A stretch of DNA of 64,000 nt from assembly GCF_900176365.1 (NCBI RefSeq), contig NZ_FWXY01000023.1, positions 1-64,000 of the forward strand. Reading direction: 5' to 3'. Below the pieces are notes generated by a model, which was not told where the DNA came from, did no database searches, and saw only the letters and a program-made list of their open reading frames with translations. This document shows positions 45,759 through 55,114 of the stretch, one piece after another. The position numbers and the translations under genes were made by a program. The stretch's first letter is position 1. Every line of letters starts with the position of its first letter. This DNA comes from Desulfocicer vacuolatum DSM 3385 (lineage in GTDB: Bacteria > Desulfobacterota > Desulfobacteria > Desulfobacterales > Desulfobacteraceae).

Positions 45759-45799
45759 TAAAAAAGGCCGGACACAGAGATGCCTCTGTGGTCCGGCCT
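45759..45799 (-). terminator. Terminator of the hisC-cmk-rpsA operon
   Basis: GGCCGGAC-ACAGAG pairs with CTCTGTG-GTCCGGCC (one bulge) and is followed on the minus strand by TTTTTT. It lies 75 bases past the rpsA stop. Confidence 0.88.
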
Positions 45800-45873
45800 G
45801 ATTTTTTCAGCCTGATATCATTATCATGTCCGGCAGCAGAGCCCATTGAAAAAAATGGCTGCAACCAGGGATA

Positions 45874-47664
45874 TTATTTTTCTTCAGACCTGGCAGCCTC
45901 CTCAAGGTTGTCACGAAGCAGCTCACCAAAAGAAGAGGTGGTGGGCTTCATGTTTTTGGCAAAATCCTGGATAATATCCTCTTCTGCCTCGTCCTCAAGT
46001 CGTTTAATGGAAAGACCGATGCGTCTCTCATCACTGTTAATGTTCATAACCCGTGCAGTGATGTTCTCTCCGACCTTAAATTGATCTGAAGGTGTTTTGA
46101 TTTTTTCTTTGCTGATTTCAGACACATGAACAAGACCTTCAATACCTTCTTCCAGCTCCACAAAAACACCGAAATCAGTAATATTTGTGATTACGCCTGA
46201 AATCTCGGTTCCCACTTCATATCGCTGCTCCACAGTTTCCCAGGGATCGGGCTGGGTCTGTTTGATACCAAGGGAGAATCTTTCGCTTCCCTTGTCAATG
46301 TCAAGGACCACGGCCTGGATCACATCACCTTTTTTATAAACCTCGGAGGGATGTTTGATGCGTTTGGTCCAGGAGATGTCAGAGATATGCACCAGACCGT
46401 CAATGTCATCATCAATACCGATGAAAAGACCAAAGTCTGTGATGTTTTTAATTTTTCCTTCAATGACAGTGCCCACAGGATACTTGTCACTGATGACTTC
46501 CCAGGGATTCTCAACGGTTTGTTTGATACCAAGGGAAATTCTTCTGTTATCCGGTTTGAGATCAAGGACAACAGCCTCCACCTCTTCACCCACGGAAACC
46601 ATTTTGGATGGGTGACGAATCTTGCGGGTCCAGGACATTTCAGACACATGAATCAAGCCTTCAACACCCTCTTCCAGCTCCACAAATGCACCGTAATCGG
46701 TGAGGCTTACAACCTTGCCAAGCACCTTGGAACCCACAGGATATTTTTCCTGGGCCATGGTCCATGGGTCAGGGGTCAGCTGTTTCATACCCAGAGATAC
46801 CCGTTCTTTCTCCATGTCGTAGGAAAGAATCTTCACATTGATGTTGTCCCCCACGGAGAACAGCTCCGAAGGATGTTTCACACGGCCCCAGGAGATATCT
46901 GTGATGTGAAGGAGTCCGTCCACACCGCCGAGATCAACAAAGACACCATATTCTGTGATATTTTTAACAACACCTTCCATGACCTTTCCGCTCTCAATGG
47001 AGCTGAGGGTGTTGGCCCTGGCTTCTTCACGGATTTTCTCAAGAATAACCCGTCGAGACAGAACAATGTTGCTTCTCTTTCTGTTATATTTAAGGACTTT
47101 GAATGTATAGGTCTGCCCCACCATCTCATCCATGTTCCGGATGGGCCGAAGGTCTGCCTGGGAGCCGGGAAGAAACGCCGGCAGGCCGATGTCAACGGAG
47201 AAACCGCCCTTGACACGACTTGTGATGATTCCCTCAATGGTGCCGTCTTCTTCGTAAATATCCCGAATGGCATCCCAGACCTTAACCTTGGCAGCTTTTT
47301 CTTTGGACAGAATAACTGTTTCTTCTTCTTCGTCCCAGACTTCCACCATTACCTCAACCTGATCATTCAGGCTGACATCGACATTGCCTTCCTCGTCTCT
47401 GAACTCGTGAATTGAGATCTGCCCTTCAGACTTGTAACCCACATCCACCAAGACATGATCTCTGTCCACAGCAATAATGGTACCTGTTACAACCTGTCCT
47501 TCTTCGAAGCGCTTGAAGCTCTCTTCATAAATACCCATCAATTCTTCCATGGTCTCTTCCCCGGTCAGAACGGGTTCAGACGCCATGGACGCCTCTAATT
47601 CCTCAGCAGTTTCTAATTCTTCATTCATTTCGTTGTTCTCGTTTGTTTCAGCAATGTTATTCAT
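45874..47664 (-). CDS. rpsA: 30S ribosomal protein S1
   Basis: 596 residues with six S1 RNA-binding repeats (for example YGVFVDLGGVDGLLHITDISWGR, YGAFVELEEGVEGLIHVSEMSW, FGVFVELEEGIEGLVHVSEIS). The acidic N-terminal extension is longer than in enteric S1. S1 helps mRNA binding to the 30S subunit. GGGGGAT precedes the ATG. In its leader (47692-47716) TATACTTTTT and AAAAAGTATA form a palindrome that could be part of autoregulation; this is speculative. Last gene of a hisC-cmk-rpsA unit. Confidence 0.97.
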   Translation of the reverse strand: MNNIAETNENNEMNEELETAEELEASMASEPVLTGEETMEELMGIYEESFKRFEEGQVVTGTIIAVDRDHVLVDVGYKSEGQISIHEFRDEEGNVDVSLNDQVEVMVEVWDEEEETVILSKEKAAKVKVWDAIRDIYEEDGTIEGIITSRVKGGFSVDIGLPAFLPGSQADLRPIRNMDEMVGQTYTFKVLKYNRKRSNIVLSRRVILEKIREEARANTLSSIESGKVMEGVVKNITEYGVFVDLGGVDGLLHITDISWGRVKHPSELFSVGDNINVKILSYDMEKERVSLGMKQLTPDPWTMAQEKYPVGSKVLGKVVSLTDYGAFVELEEGVEGLIHVSEMSWTRKIRHPSKMVSVGEEVEAVVLDLKPDNRRISLGIKQTVENPWEVISDKYPVGTVIEGKIKNITDFGLFIGIDDDIDGLVHISDISWTKRIKHPSEVYKKGDVIQAVVLDIDKGSERFSLGIKQTQPDPWETVEQRYEVGTEISGVITNITDFGVFVELEEGIEGLVHVSEISKEKIKTPSDQFKVGENITARVMNINSDERRIGLSIKRLEDEAEEDIIQDFAKNMKPTTSSFGELLRDNLEEAARSEEK

Positions 47665-47691
47665 TAATGTTAATCCCCCATAGACAAATTT

Positions 47692-47716
47692 TATACTTTT
47701 TCTATAAAAAAGTATA
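47692..47716. promoter_or_regulatory. Inverted repeat in the rpsA leader
   Basis: TATACTTTTT-CTATA-AAAAAGTATA, 28-52 bases upstream of the rpsA start codon. AT-rich perfect arms; role unknown. Confidence 0.35.
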
Positions 47717-47796
47717 ATCTATTATGAATATCAAAAAAAGAGAGGAAAAACAATATAAAAAATTATTTTTTTAATCCAATCGCCACTCAAACCCTT

Positions 47797-48456
47797 TTAA
47801 TCCCTGTGAATCTCCAATAGAATCCGCTGCACAACTTCTTCCAGGGAGATGTGGGTAGAATCAATCAAGACGGCATCTTTTGCCGGTGTCAGCGGGGCAA
47901 TTTCCCGACCGGCATCATTGGCATCTCGACTTTCCATCATCTCTTTTACCTGGACCAGATCCTGTTCCGGGGCCTGTTTCTCCTTAAAACGCCGCAGGGC
48001 CCGGGTATCAAGATCTGCAAAAAGAAAAAATTTATGCCGGGCATGGGGAAACACAACGGTTCCCATGTCCCTTCCTTCAAACACCGTGTCATTATTCTTT
48101 GCAATGGCATGCTGTAAACCCAGTAAAGCCTTTCTCACACACGGCCGGGCAGAAATGGCCGACGCCAGCATGGATATTTCCGGGGTGCGTATCAAAGAAG
48201 AAATATTTTTCCCGGAACTTGTCAACACCGGATCTTCACCTTCCATGGCAAAGGAAAGAGAGATCCGGTTTAAAAAAGGTTCAAGCACGGCATCCGCCTC
48301 CCAGTCAATACCGGCCTGTTTAACCTCCAGGGCCACACCGCGATACAGTGCCCCGGTATCCACATAGATGCAGTTAAGGCGCTTTGCAAGTTCCCTGCTC
48401 ACACTGGTTTTACCGGCACCTGCAGGGCCATCTATGGTGATAAGCATATTTGTCAT
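47797..48456 (-). CDS. cmk: Cytidylate kinase
   Basis: 219 residues. P-loop ITIDGPAGAGKTSVSRELAK at the start, YVDTGALYRGVAL, the nucleotide-binding DMGTVVFPHARHKFFL and the lid SRDANDAGREIAPL. It phosphorylates CMP/dCMP. Its ATGA start overlaps the hisC stop by 4 bases, and rpsA follows after about 130 bases; the cmk-rpsA order is common in bacteria. Confidence 0.96.
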   Translation of the reverse strand: MTNMLITIDGPAGAGKTSVSRELAKRLNCIYVDTGALYRGVALEVKQAGIDWEADAVLEPFLNRISLSFAMEGEDPVLTSSGKNISSLIRTPEISMLASAISARPCVRKALLGLQHAIAKNNDTVFEGRDMGTVVFPHARHKFFLFADLDTRALRRFKEKQAPEQDLVQVKEMMESRDANDAGREIAPLTPAKDAVLIDSTHISLEEVVQRILLEIHRD

Positions 48457-49559
48457 GTCATCCCCCCTGCCTGGGACAGCAGCTGCTCCAACACAAAAAG
48501 GAATCGACGGTTTTCTTCTTCAAGTCCTGCGCTTATTCTCAGATAGGTTTCAAATCCATAGGATTTCATGGAGCGGACAATAACCCCTTGTTCCAGCATT
48601 TTTTGAAATACGACCCCGGCATCCATTCTGACATCCAACAAAAAGAAATTTCCCTGGGTGGGAAAGGATTGTATGCCCATTGCTGACAGCTGTTCCTGGA
48701 GGAAATCAATGCCCTGGTGCATGGTCTGAACACTTTGATTGAGAAACTCATGGTCTTCCAGGGCTGCGGCAGCTGCCACCTGGGCCAGGGAATTGACATT
48801 AAACGGCTGACGAACCCGGTGGAGAATTCCTGCAACGCCGGCATCCATGATGCCATATCCCACCCGGAATCCGGCAAGGCCATAGGCTTTGGAAAACGTT
48901 CTCAAAGAGACAATCCGGGGATCTTGCAGGGGCGATGCCAGGGAATCATAAATCGCCTTGTCCCGTGCAAACTCAATGTATGCTTCATCCATAATCACCA
49001 GTACATTTTCCGGAACCTCTTTCATGAACGCCGTTAACACATCCTTTGTGATGTGACTTCCCGTGGGATTATTGGGATTGGTGAGAAAAATCATGGTAGT
49101 ACGGGGAGTTACAGCTTTTAAAATAGCATCAAGATCAATGTCAAGCCCTTTTAAGGGCACCATCACCGGTACACCGCCTGACACCTTCACTGATATTTCA
49201 TACATTAAAAAGGAAGGCAAAGGCATCAGCGCCTCATCCCCCAGCCCCAGAAAACCCTGGGCCAGCAGGGCAATGATATCATCGGACCCGTTGCCAATGA
49301 CCACATTGTCCGGATTTACGCCATATTTCCGGGCAAGCATGCCGGTCAATACATGGCCGCTGCCGTCGGGATACCGATTCATGCCGGCAAGATGCGATTT
49401 AACAGCAGCCACAGCTTTGGGAGAAGGCCCCAATGGATTTTCATTGGATGCCAGTTTAACGGAATTTTTAATCCCGTATTCCCGCTCTATTGCCTCAATG
49501 GGCCTGCCCGGTTCATAGGGCTTTATGGAACTGATATATTCCGGGGTATTTAATTTCAT
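48453..49559 (-). CDS. hisC: Histidinol-phosphate aminotransferase
   Basis: 368 residues from the ATG at 49559; the open frame extends 19 codons upstream but that part is not HisC-like. Fold-type I PLP enzyme: KLASNENPLGPSPKAV, GNGSDDIIALLAQG, NPNNPTGS, DEAYIEFAR, and the PLP lysine in SLRTFSKAYGLAGFRVGYG. It transaminates imidazole acetol phosphate in histidine biosynthesis; some members also act on aromatic keto acids. AAGGAG is 13 bases before the ATG. Overlaps cmk by 4 bases. Confidence 0.93.
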   Translation of the reverse strand: MKLNTPEYISSIKPYEPGRPIEAIEREYGIKNSVKLASNENPLGPSPKAVAAVKSHLAGMNRYPDGSGHVLTGMLARKYGVNPDNVVIGNGSDDIIALLAQGFLGLGDEALMPLPSFLMYEISVKVSGGVPVMVPLKGLDIDLDAILKAVTPRTTMIFLTNPNNPTGSHITKDVLTAFMKEVPENVLVIMDEAYIEFARDKAIYDSLASPLQDPRIVSLRTFSKAYGLAGFRVGYGIMDAGVAGILHRVRQPFNVNSLAQVAAAAALEDHEFLNQSVQTMHQGIDFLQEQLSAMGIQSFPTQGNFFLLDVRMDAGVVFQKMLEQGVIVRSMKSYGFETYLRISAGLEEENRRFLFVLEQLLSQAGGMT

Positions 49560-49586
49560 GGAACCTGATGCACTCCTTTTTTCATC

Positions 49587-49650
49587 ATAACGGTCATGTC
49601 CTGACAGACACAACAAATATTAAAAATGGCATTATGCCGCCGGGGACTGT
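49587..49650 (+). repeat. R3 motif with R2-like tail
   Basis: AACGGTCATGTCCTGACAGA, ACAACAAATATTAAA and GGCATTATGCCGCCGGGGAC. The tail parallels GGTATTATGCCGCC of R2. Confidence 0.5.
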
Positions 49651-49680
49651 GTTGATGGCATTTCAATACTGAGTTTTTTG

Positions 49681-49709
49681 ATAAACCGCCACGGGCGGAC
49701 CGATATTTC
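49681..49709 (+). repeat. R1 palindromic repeat, truncated
   Basis: ATAAACCGCCACGGGCGGAC only; the rest of the unit is missing. Confidence 0.5.
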
Positions 49710-49964
49710 AAAAAAATGAACCCCGGTCAGCGCTTACCCTCTGATTAGTTTGGATTTGATATTTTGTCAATATCTATGCTAAGGGGGGGATGGGGAGAAA
49801 AGGAAAAATATTCAAAGGCAACCGGATAAAGTCCATCCGTGGCAATTTTATATACAATGCAGCCTCCAAGGCAACCTCAAGCAGAGCCGGATCAAAATAC
49901 GGTCCGCCCATTTAAGCCTAACAATGCAGACACATTGCAATTGCATTTTTAAAAGGAGATCCAC

Positions 49965-51149
49965 ATGATCAAGGCACCCGTCAAAACAGGCCTTGAAACG
50001 CTTAAGACAACACCGTCCACAGCGTTTAAAGGAAAAAAACTCGGCCTTCTGGCCAACCCGGCATCGGTGGACAACACCTTTATTCATGCCTCCCGAATTA
50101 TTCACGCTCTGTTTCCCGGACAATTAAAGGCTCTTTTTTCTCCCCAGCACGGTTTTCATGCTGAAAAACAGGACAACATGATAGAATCGGACCATGGCAT
50201 GGACCCGGAACTGAATATCCCCGTTTTCAGTCTTTACAGTGACACCCGCATTCCCACCGAAAAAATGATGGATCACATTGACATATTGATCATTGATCTT
50301 CAGGATGTGGGCACCCGGGTCTACACATTTATGTACACCATGTCCCATTGCCTGGAAGCGGCAAAACAATATGGTAAAAAAATAGTAATTCTGGATCGAC
50401 CCAATCCCCTGGGTGGAATTGCGGTGGAAGGCAATGTTCTTGCTGACAGCTGCCGTTCTTTTGTGGGCCGATTTCCCCTGCCCATGCGTCATGGGCTCAC
50501 CATGGGGGAACTTGCTCTTTTTTTCAACCGGGAGCATGGCATCCATGCAGATGTAACAGTGATTCCCATGCAGGGATGGAAAAGAAAGATGTCTTTCCGG
50601 GACACAGGCCTTTCCTGGGTGGCCCCCTCCCCCAACCTGCCCACGCCGGAATCTGCCATGGTTTATCCGGGGCAGGTTATATTTGAAGGCACCAACGTAT
50701 CAGAGGGAAGGGGAACCACCCAACCCTTTGAGTTTCTGGGAGCTCCCTACATTGATCCATCCCCCATTCTCAAAGAAATCGTCAAAGATATTGCCGGTGC
50801 CACCCTGCGACCCATCTGTTTTGAACCCACCTCAGGAAAATGGGCAGGACAAGCCTGCCGGGGATTCCAGATTCATGTCACCGATCCCCTGGCCTTTAAA
50901 CCCTACCGCACCTCACTGCTTCTTTTACAACAGATAATCAAACATCACCAAAATGCGTTTCAATGGAAAGAACCTCCCTATGAGTATGAATATCATAAAT
51001 CGCCCATGGATCTTATCTTGGGCAGCGAAACACTAAAGGAACGCATTGCGCAACAAGAAGAGATGAATGCCCTGGAAGCATCCTGGCACATGGATCTGGT
51101 TGGATTTGAAAAGACAAAACAGAAATTTCATCTTTATGAACATTGCTGA
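49965..51149 (+). CDS. namZ: Exo-beta-N-acetylmuramidase, NamZ/DUF1343 family
   Basis: 394 residues of the DUF1343 family, whose founding enzyme NamZ releases MurNAc from the non-reducing end of peptidoglycan fragments. Visible motifs: GLLANPASVD, ALFSPQHGFHAEKQDN, DILIIDLQDVGTRVYTFMYTM, VILDRPNPLGG and the C-terminal FEGTNVSEGRGTTQPFEFLGAP. No signal peptide, so cytoplasmic, unlike exported NamZ proteins. AAGGAG is well placed before the ATG. Together with nagZ (21594) and murU-amgK (55115) it fits recycling of cell-wall sugars. Confidence 0.87.
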   Translation: MIKAPVKTGLETLKTTPSTAFKGKKLGLLANPASVDNTFIHASRIIHALFPGQLKALFSPQHGFHAEKQDNMIESDHGMDPELNIPVFSLYSDTRIPTEKMMDHIDILIIDLQDVGTRVYTFMYTMSHCLEAAKQYGKKIVILDRPNPLGGIAVEGNVLADSCRSFVGRFPLPMRHGLTMGELALFFNREHGIHADVTVIPMQGWKRKMSFRDTGLSWVAPSPNLPTPESAMVYPGQVIFEGTNVSEGRGTTQPFEFLGAPYIDPSPILKEIVKDIAGATLRPICFEPTSGKWAGQACRGFQIHVTDPLAFKPYRTSLLLLQQIIKHHQNAFQWKEPPYEYEYHKSPMDLILGSETLKERIAQQEEMNALEASWHMDLVGFEKTKQKFHLYEHC

Positions 51150-51317
51150 CACAGAACATAAACTGTAGACAAAAGGATATTCTTTTACAACTACTTCACA
51201 CTTGTAGAGGCCAATGGCCGTTTTTCAAGGAATTCTGCCCAAAAGAGTAAACTGCTTTTGTGACGATATGAAACATACAAGAAAAGAAGGGGGAGGGGGA
51301 AAGCAAAAAAGAGAAAG

Positions 51318-51353
51318 AAAAAAAGGAACAACAGACAAAGCAGCTGTTGTTCC
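51318..51353 (-). terminator. Terminator of the small membrane protein gene
   Basis: GGAACAACAG pairs perfectly with CTGTTGTTCC across a 9-base loop. It is followed on the minus strand by TTTTTTTC. Confidence 0.88.
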
Positions 51354-51370
51354 CGTAATGGAGCAAAAAC

Positions 51371-51628
51371 TTATTTTTTAAGGTCTGCCAGCTCTTTTTC
51401 CAGCTCGGCAATCCTTTCTTTATCATCAGCTACGGGTGCATCTTCACCATCATTTTTTTTCCAGCTGTCTTTGAGCTCATCAAAACCGAGGTAGAGGGCA
51501 AGACCGCCACCCAGCAAAAGAACTGGAGGAATGGCACCGGCAAGAATCTGTAGAAATGCGCCAAACCAAACAGCAATACCAATAATACCCAACAGAACGG
51601 CAACTGCACCACCAATCAAAGTCTTCAT
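51371..51628 (-). CDS. Small two-helix membrane protein with charged coiled-coil tail
   Basis: 85 residues from the ATG at 51628, preceded by AAGGAGG. Two hydrophobic segments (about 3-24 and 28-47, GGAVAVLLGIIGIAVWFGAFL and LAGAIPPVLLLGGGLALYL) form a hairpin. An acidic-basic tail follows (DELKDSWKKNDGEDAPVADD) with a short coiled coil (ERIAELEKELADLKK). I do not recognise a family. Its own terminator and strong ribosome site say it is a real, well-expressed gene. The tail would face the cytoplasm if both helices span. Confidence 0.82.
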   Translation of the reverse strand: MKTLIGGAVAVLLGIIGIAVWFGAFLQILAGAIPPVLLLGGGLALYLGFDELKDSWKKNDGEDAPVADDKERIAELEKELADLKK

Positions 51629-52104
51629 CAAATAATCCTCCTTACCATGTTAATGATTGCAAAATTCAAAATAACTATATAAAATCACAACTAAATATCG
51701 TTCATGTCCTTTACACATCAATTAAGATCAATCAATTAGCATATGGAAACAAGTAAATCAAGGCAATTTTTAGATGCTAATTATTTTGTTGCCATGGCAT
51801 CAAGGCTTATGATAAAAATTTTTTTCTGTATCAAGCGTCAGGCCGACACACTCTGGACTAAACCCCGGAGAGCCTTTTGCCTCTTTTTCTTATAACCGCC
51901 ACGGGCGGACCGTATTCTGACCTCGTTGCGCCCACAACAAAGGTAGAAATATTCCCCGGGTTTGCGGAGTATTTCATGTAAACCGCCACGGGCGGAGCTT
52001 ATTCGACCCACAACAAAGATAAAATTTCCCCCGGATTTAAAGGGAATTTTTCATAGAAGAGCAGAAAAAAACCATGGCATTCCATGGTATTCAAGGAAAT
52101 ATAA
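51629..52104. other. Intergenic region upstream of plsB
   Basis: Nothing recognisable in 51640-51885; then two R1 units (51889-52054) directly before the plsB ribosome site. Confidence 0.5.
51889..52054 (+). repeat. Tandem R1 palindromic repeats
   Basis: CCGCCACGGGCGG begins at 51896 and 51983, a period of 87 bp. The second unit has a shortened hairpin A. Confidence 0.8.
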
Positions 52105-54750
52105 ATGAAACCATTTTCAATATTCAGTGGCATGGCCCATTCCCTCAAACAGTTTTATCGCAATAAAATTACCACAATCCTTAATAACAGTAGTGGCTAC
52201 TTTGCATGCTTTTACCCAGGTAATAAAGGCATAATATCTCCTTTTCTTTTTAATCGACTTTTTTCCAGAATCGGCCTGGATAAAAAAAAGGTTGCCAATC
52301 TAAGTGATCTTAATAAAACCGGTACAGTCATTTATGTGAGCAAATATAAAAGTATCATTGATTTTTTATTTTACAGAACCATTTTTGAAAAAAATGCACT
52401 GCCCTATCCTGAGATCATTTTTGACGGTTCTTTTTTCTTTCTCATGCCTGTCAAGCGCCTGTTTAAAATTTTACTCACCCAGCTGGACTCTGTTTTTCGT
52501 ACCTTTTCTTTTAAAGATCCTTACGTGTCCGGGTATTTTTTTGATGAATTCGCAAAAGGGCGATCCGGCTTTATTCATTTGGTGGAGAGCAAAAGCTTTT
52601 ACAAACGATTTATCCGCTCCAAACCAAGCCCATTACTCCATCTTATCCATTTTCAAAAAAATAACGACAGACCTTTACTGCTGGTGCCCCAGACCATTGT
52701 TTACAGTTTAAAACCCATTCGAAGCACCTCATCTTTATTTGATATTTTATTAGGGAGCAATGAAAAACCGGGAAGACTCAAACGTCTGGCAGCCATGTTC
52801 CAGAAACCGGAAAAAATATGCGTTGAGATTTCCGAGCCGATTAATTTAAAAGAATTTCTTGAACGTCCCGATATCAGGGACATTGATGAGGATTTCCAGG
52901 CCTATAGCCTGAGAATTCATCTCATGGATCTTTTGAACCGCCAGAAACGAAGCTTCACCGGCCCGGTGCTTAAAACCAGGGCAGAGATCACCGAAGATAT
53001 CCTGACCCAGAAATCCCTTCAGGAATTCATGAAGGTGCATTCAGAGCAGAATAACAAAGCGTTGATGACAACCCATAAAAAAGCAGCAAGCTATATAAAG
53101 GAAATTGCAGCAAGCTACAACCTTCCGGTGATTTACATCTTTGAAAAGGTATTGACCTGGGCATTTAACAATATTTTTGAAGGCGTGGTGGTGGATCAGG
53201 ACGGCCTTGACCGTATTCGGGAAGAATCAAAAAAGGCTCCGGTGATCCTTGCCCCCTGTCACAAAAGCCATCTGGACTATCTTTTGCTTTCCTACCTCAT
53301 GTTTAAAAATAACATGCCCTGTCCCCACATTGCCGCCGGAAAAAATCTATCCTTCTGGCCCCTGGGGCCCATTTTTCGAAGTGGTGGCGCTTTTTTTCTG
53401 AGACGAACATTCAAGGGAGCCCCCTTGTACTCCCGCATCTTTGCGGCATATGTTGAGAAACTTCTGTCTGAAGGCTTTAATATGGAATTTTTCATTGAAG
53501 GGGGAAGAAGTCGCACCGGCAAGCTGTTATCTCCAAAGCTTGGATTTTTAAGCATGCTCATCAAGGCCCACCGCAACCAATCCTGTGAAGATCTCATCTT
53601 CATCCCTGCCTATGTGGGCTATGACAGGGTATTGGAAGAAGATGCTTACCTCCATGAAATTGAGGGAGGTAAAAAAGAGTCAGAGAACATCTCCCAATTG
53701 ATCAAGGCCAGAAAATTTTTAAAAAAGAAATACGGTAAGGTTTATATAAAATTCCATGAACCCATCTCCCTGAACAGTTATCTGCGGGAAAAGGACGAAT
53801 TTCAAAGGTTCATGGGGGAAGACCAGCACAAAAAATTATGCCGGAGCATGGGATATAAACTGATCAATGCCATAAACAACACCACCATCATTACCCCCCA
53901 TGGCATCATTGCAAGCGGAATACTCAACGCCCCTGCGGGTCGATTTTCCAAAAAAGAGCTGATGATCCGGGTAAGTGCCTACATGAACATGCTCACCTTT
54001 TGCAAGGCAGAACTTGCCGACACCTTGACCATGGACCCTGATCGGGCACTGGACCGGGTATTGCAAAACTTTGTTTCCAGAAAATTCATTGAACTGGCCG
54101 ATGACGAAGAAGATGAAATTACAGAAAACACCCGTTTTTTTGTAAAAGACAACAAGCGCCCCATTCTGGATTATTATAAGAACAATGCCATTGCTTTTTT
54201 TATCCCTGCTGCCTATACGGCCCTGGCAATTCTCAAGACAGATAGATTTCAGTTTTCCTCCACAGATCTGCTAAAGACCTATGCATTTCTCCAGGACTTC
54301 TTTATTGATGAGTTCTCCTTTGATGATGAAAAAAGCTGTAGTGAACACATTGCCCACAGCATTAAAGCCTTTATGGAAAAAGGTGTGGTGGTTCCCCACC
54401 CCGATTTCCCAGACACCTTTAACCTCACCTCAGAAGGCTTCAGACAACTTCGCTCCTTTTCTGTGTTCCTGAAACCGTTCATGGAATCTTACAAGGTGGC
54501 TCTTCTCTATTTTGAGAAATATCCTGCAGGCAAACATGATGCAAAAGAGCGCATCAAAAAAATCCAGGCCAAGGGCCTTAAAATGTACAAACGCCAGGAT
54601 ATTCTCCTTAAGGAATCATTGTCCAAAATCAATTACATCAATGCCAGTTCATTTTTTATGAACAATGGCATAAACGGCAGTGAAGACACTGACGCCATTG
54701 AAAAGCACAAAAAAATCATTGAAGATTTCCTGGCCATACTGTCGGTATAA
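52105..54750 (+). CDS. plsB: Glycerol-3-phosphate 1-O-acyltransferase PlsB-like
   Basis: 881 residues. Catalytic acyltransferase motifs: LAPCHKSHLDYLLLSYLM (HX4D, about residue 390), GGAFFLRRTF, FIEGGRSRTGK and LIFIPAYVGYDRV, in PlsB order and spacing. The N-terminal third contains a faint second copy of the fold (TVIYVSKYKSIIDFLFYRTI) with the histidine missing, as in other PlsB proteins. It is somewhat longer than the 807 residues of E. coli PlsB. It would start phospholipid synthesis by acylating sn-1 of glycerol-3-phosphate. AAGGAAATATAA precedes the ATG. Confidence 0.92.
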   Translation: MKPFSIFSGMAHSLKQFYRNKITTILNNSSGYFACFYPGNKGIISPFLFNRLFSRIGLDKKKVANLSDLNKTGTVIYVSKYKSIIDFLFYRTIFEKNALPYPEIIFDGSFFFLMPVKRLFKILLTQLDSVFRTFSFKDPYVSGYFFDEFAKGRSGFIHLVESKSFYKRFIRSKPSPLLHLIHFQKNNDRPLLLVPQTIVYSLKPIRSTSSLFDILLGSNEKPGRLKRLAAMFQKPEKICVEISEPINLKEFLERPDIRDIDEDFQAYSLRIHLMDLLNRQKRSFTGPVLKTRAEITEDILTQKSLQEFMKVHSEQNNKALMTTHKKAASYIKEIAASYNLPVIYIFEKVLTWAFNNIFEGVVVDQDGLDRIREESKKAPVILAPCHKSHLDYLLLSYLMFKNNMPCPHIAAGKNLSFWPLGPIFRSGGAFFLRRTFKGAPLYSRIFAAYVEKLLSEGFNMEFFIEGGRSRTGKLLSPKLGFLSMLIKAHRNQSCEDLIFIPAYVGYDRVLEEDAYLHEIEGGKKESENISQLIKARKFLKKKYGKVYIKFHEPISLNSYLREKDEFQRFMGEDQHKKLCRSMGYKLINAINNTTIITPHGIIASGILNAPAGRFSKKELMIRVSAYMNMLTFCKAELADTLTMDPDRALDRVLQNFVSRKFIELADDEEDEITENTRFFVKDNKRPILDYYKNNAIAFFIPAAYTALAILKTDRFQFSSTDLLKTYAFLQDFFIDEFSFDDEKSCSEHIAHSIKAFMEKGVVVPHPDFPDTFNLTSEGFRQLRSFSVFLKPFMESYKVALLYFEKYPAGKHDAKERIKKIQAKGLKMYKRQDILLKESLSKINYINASSFFMNNGINGSEDTDAIEKHKKIIEDFLAILSV

Positions 54751-54770
54751 CCGCCACGTATGGACCTAAT
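54747..54770 (+). repeat. R1 remnant at the plsB stop
   Basis: TATAACCGCCACGTATGGAC; the plsB stop codon lies inside it. Confidence 0.4.
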
Positions 54771-55114
54771 GCTTGTTCAAGGCTAAAATTTGGGATGATA
54801 AAGTTCAAAGAGTATTACACCACGAGATCTTTGAGAATTGACAATCCTAAAATTAAGATTTGACGTTGCACTGCTTTGATCGGGCGCAAAAAATATAGGG
54901 TCGTAGACGCGGAGCCAAATGGTATTATACCGCCGCCCCCCGACGGGCAATGGGTCCGGACCGGAACTGTAGACAGCTCAATTGTCCGGTTCCTATTGCC
55001 CGTCGGGGGGCGGCTCTGCCTTAGCTTGCCTTGGAGGCTGCCTTGTATATAAAACTGCCATGGGCAAAACAAGGAAAGAAGAAACTTGAATAATCAAAGG
55101 GAAAAGAATACCCC
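54751..55114. other. Intergenic region between plsB and the MurU-AmgK gene
   Basis: Consists mostly of an R1 remnant, the second R2 element and a short R1 fragment (55050-55072). No gene seen. Confidence 0.5.
54891..55019. repeat. R2 GC-rich hairpin element, copy 2
   Basis: Matches 720-848 except for two substitutions (G to A in GTATTATACC, C to T in GGGTCCGG). The perfect 20-bp stem is preserved; neither change is within it. The sequences outside the 129 bp differ. Confidence 0.78.

Larger units (their letters stand above)
49560..49964. other. Intergenic stretch between hisC and the NamZ-like gene
   Basis: Contains an R3/R2-like fragment (49587-49650), a truncated R1 (49681-49709) and otherwise unremarkable DNA before the AAGGAG of the next gene. 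No gene seen. Confidence 0.5.

Noticed and set aside
50124-50546. Long minus-strand frame opposite the NamZ-like gene
   Set aside because: Antisense shadow of a conserved coding region; no ribosome site and no family resemblance.
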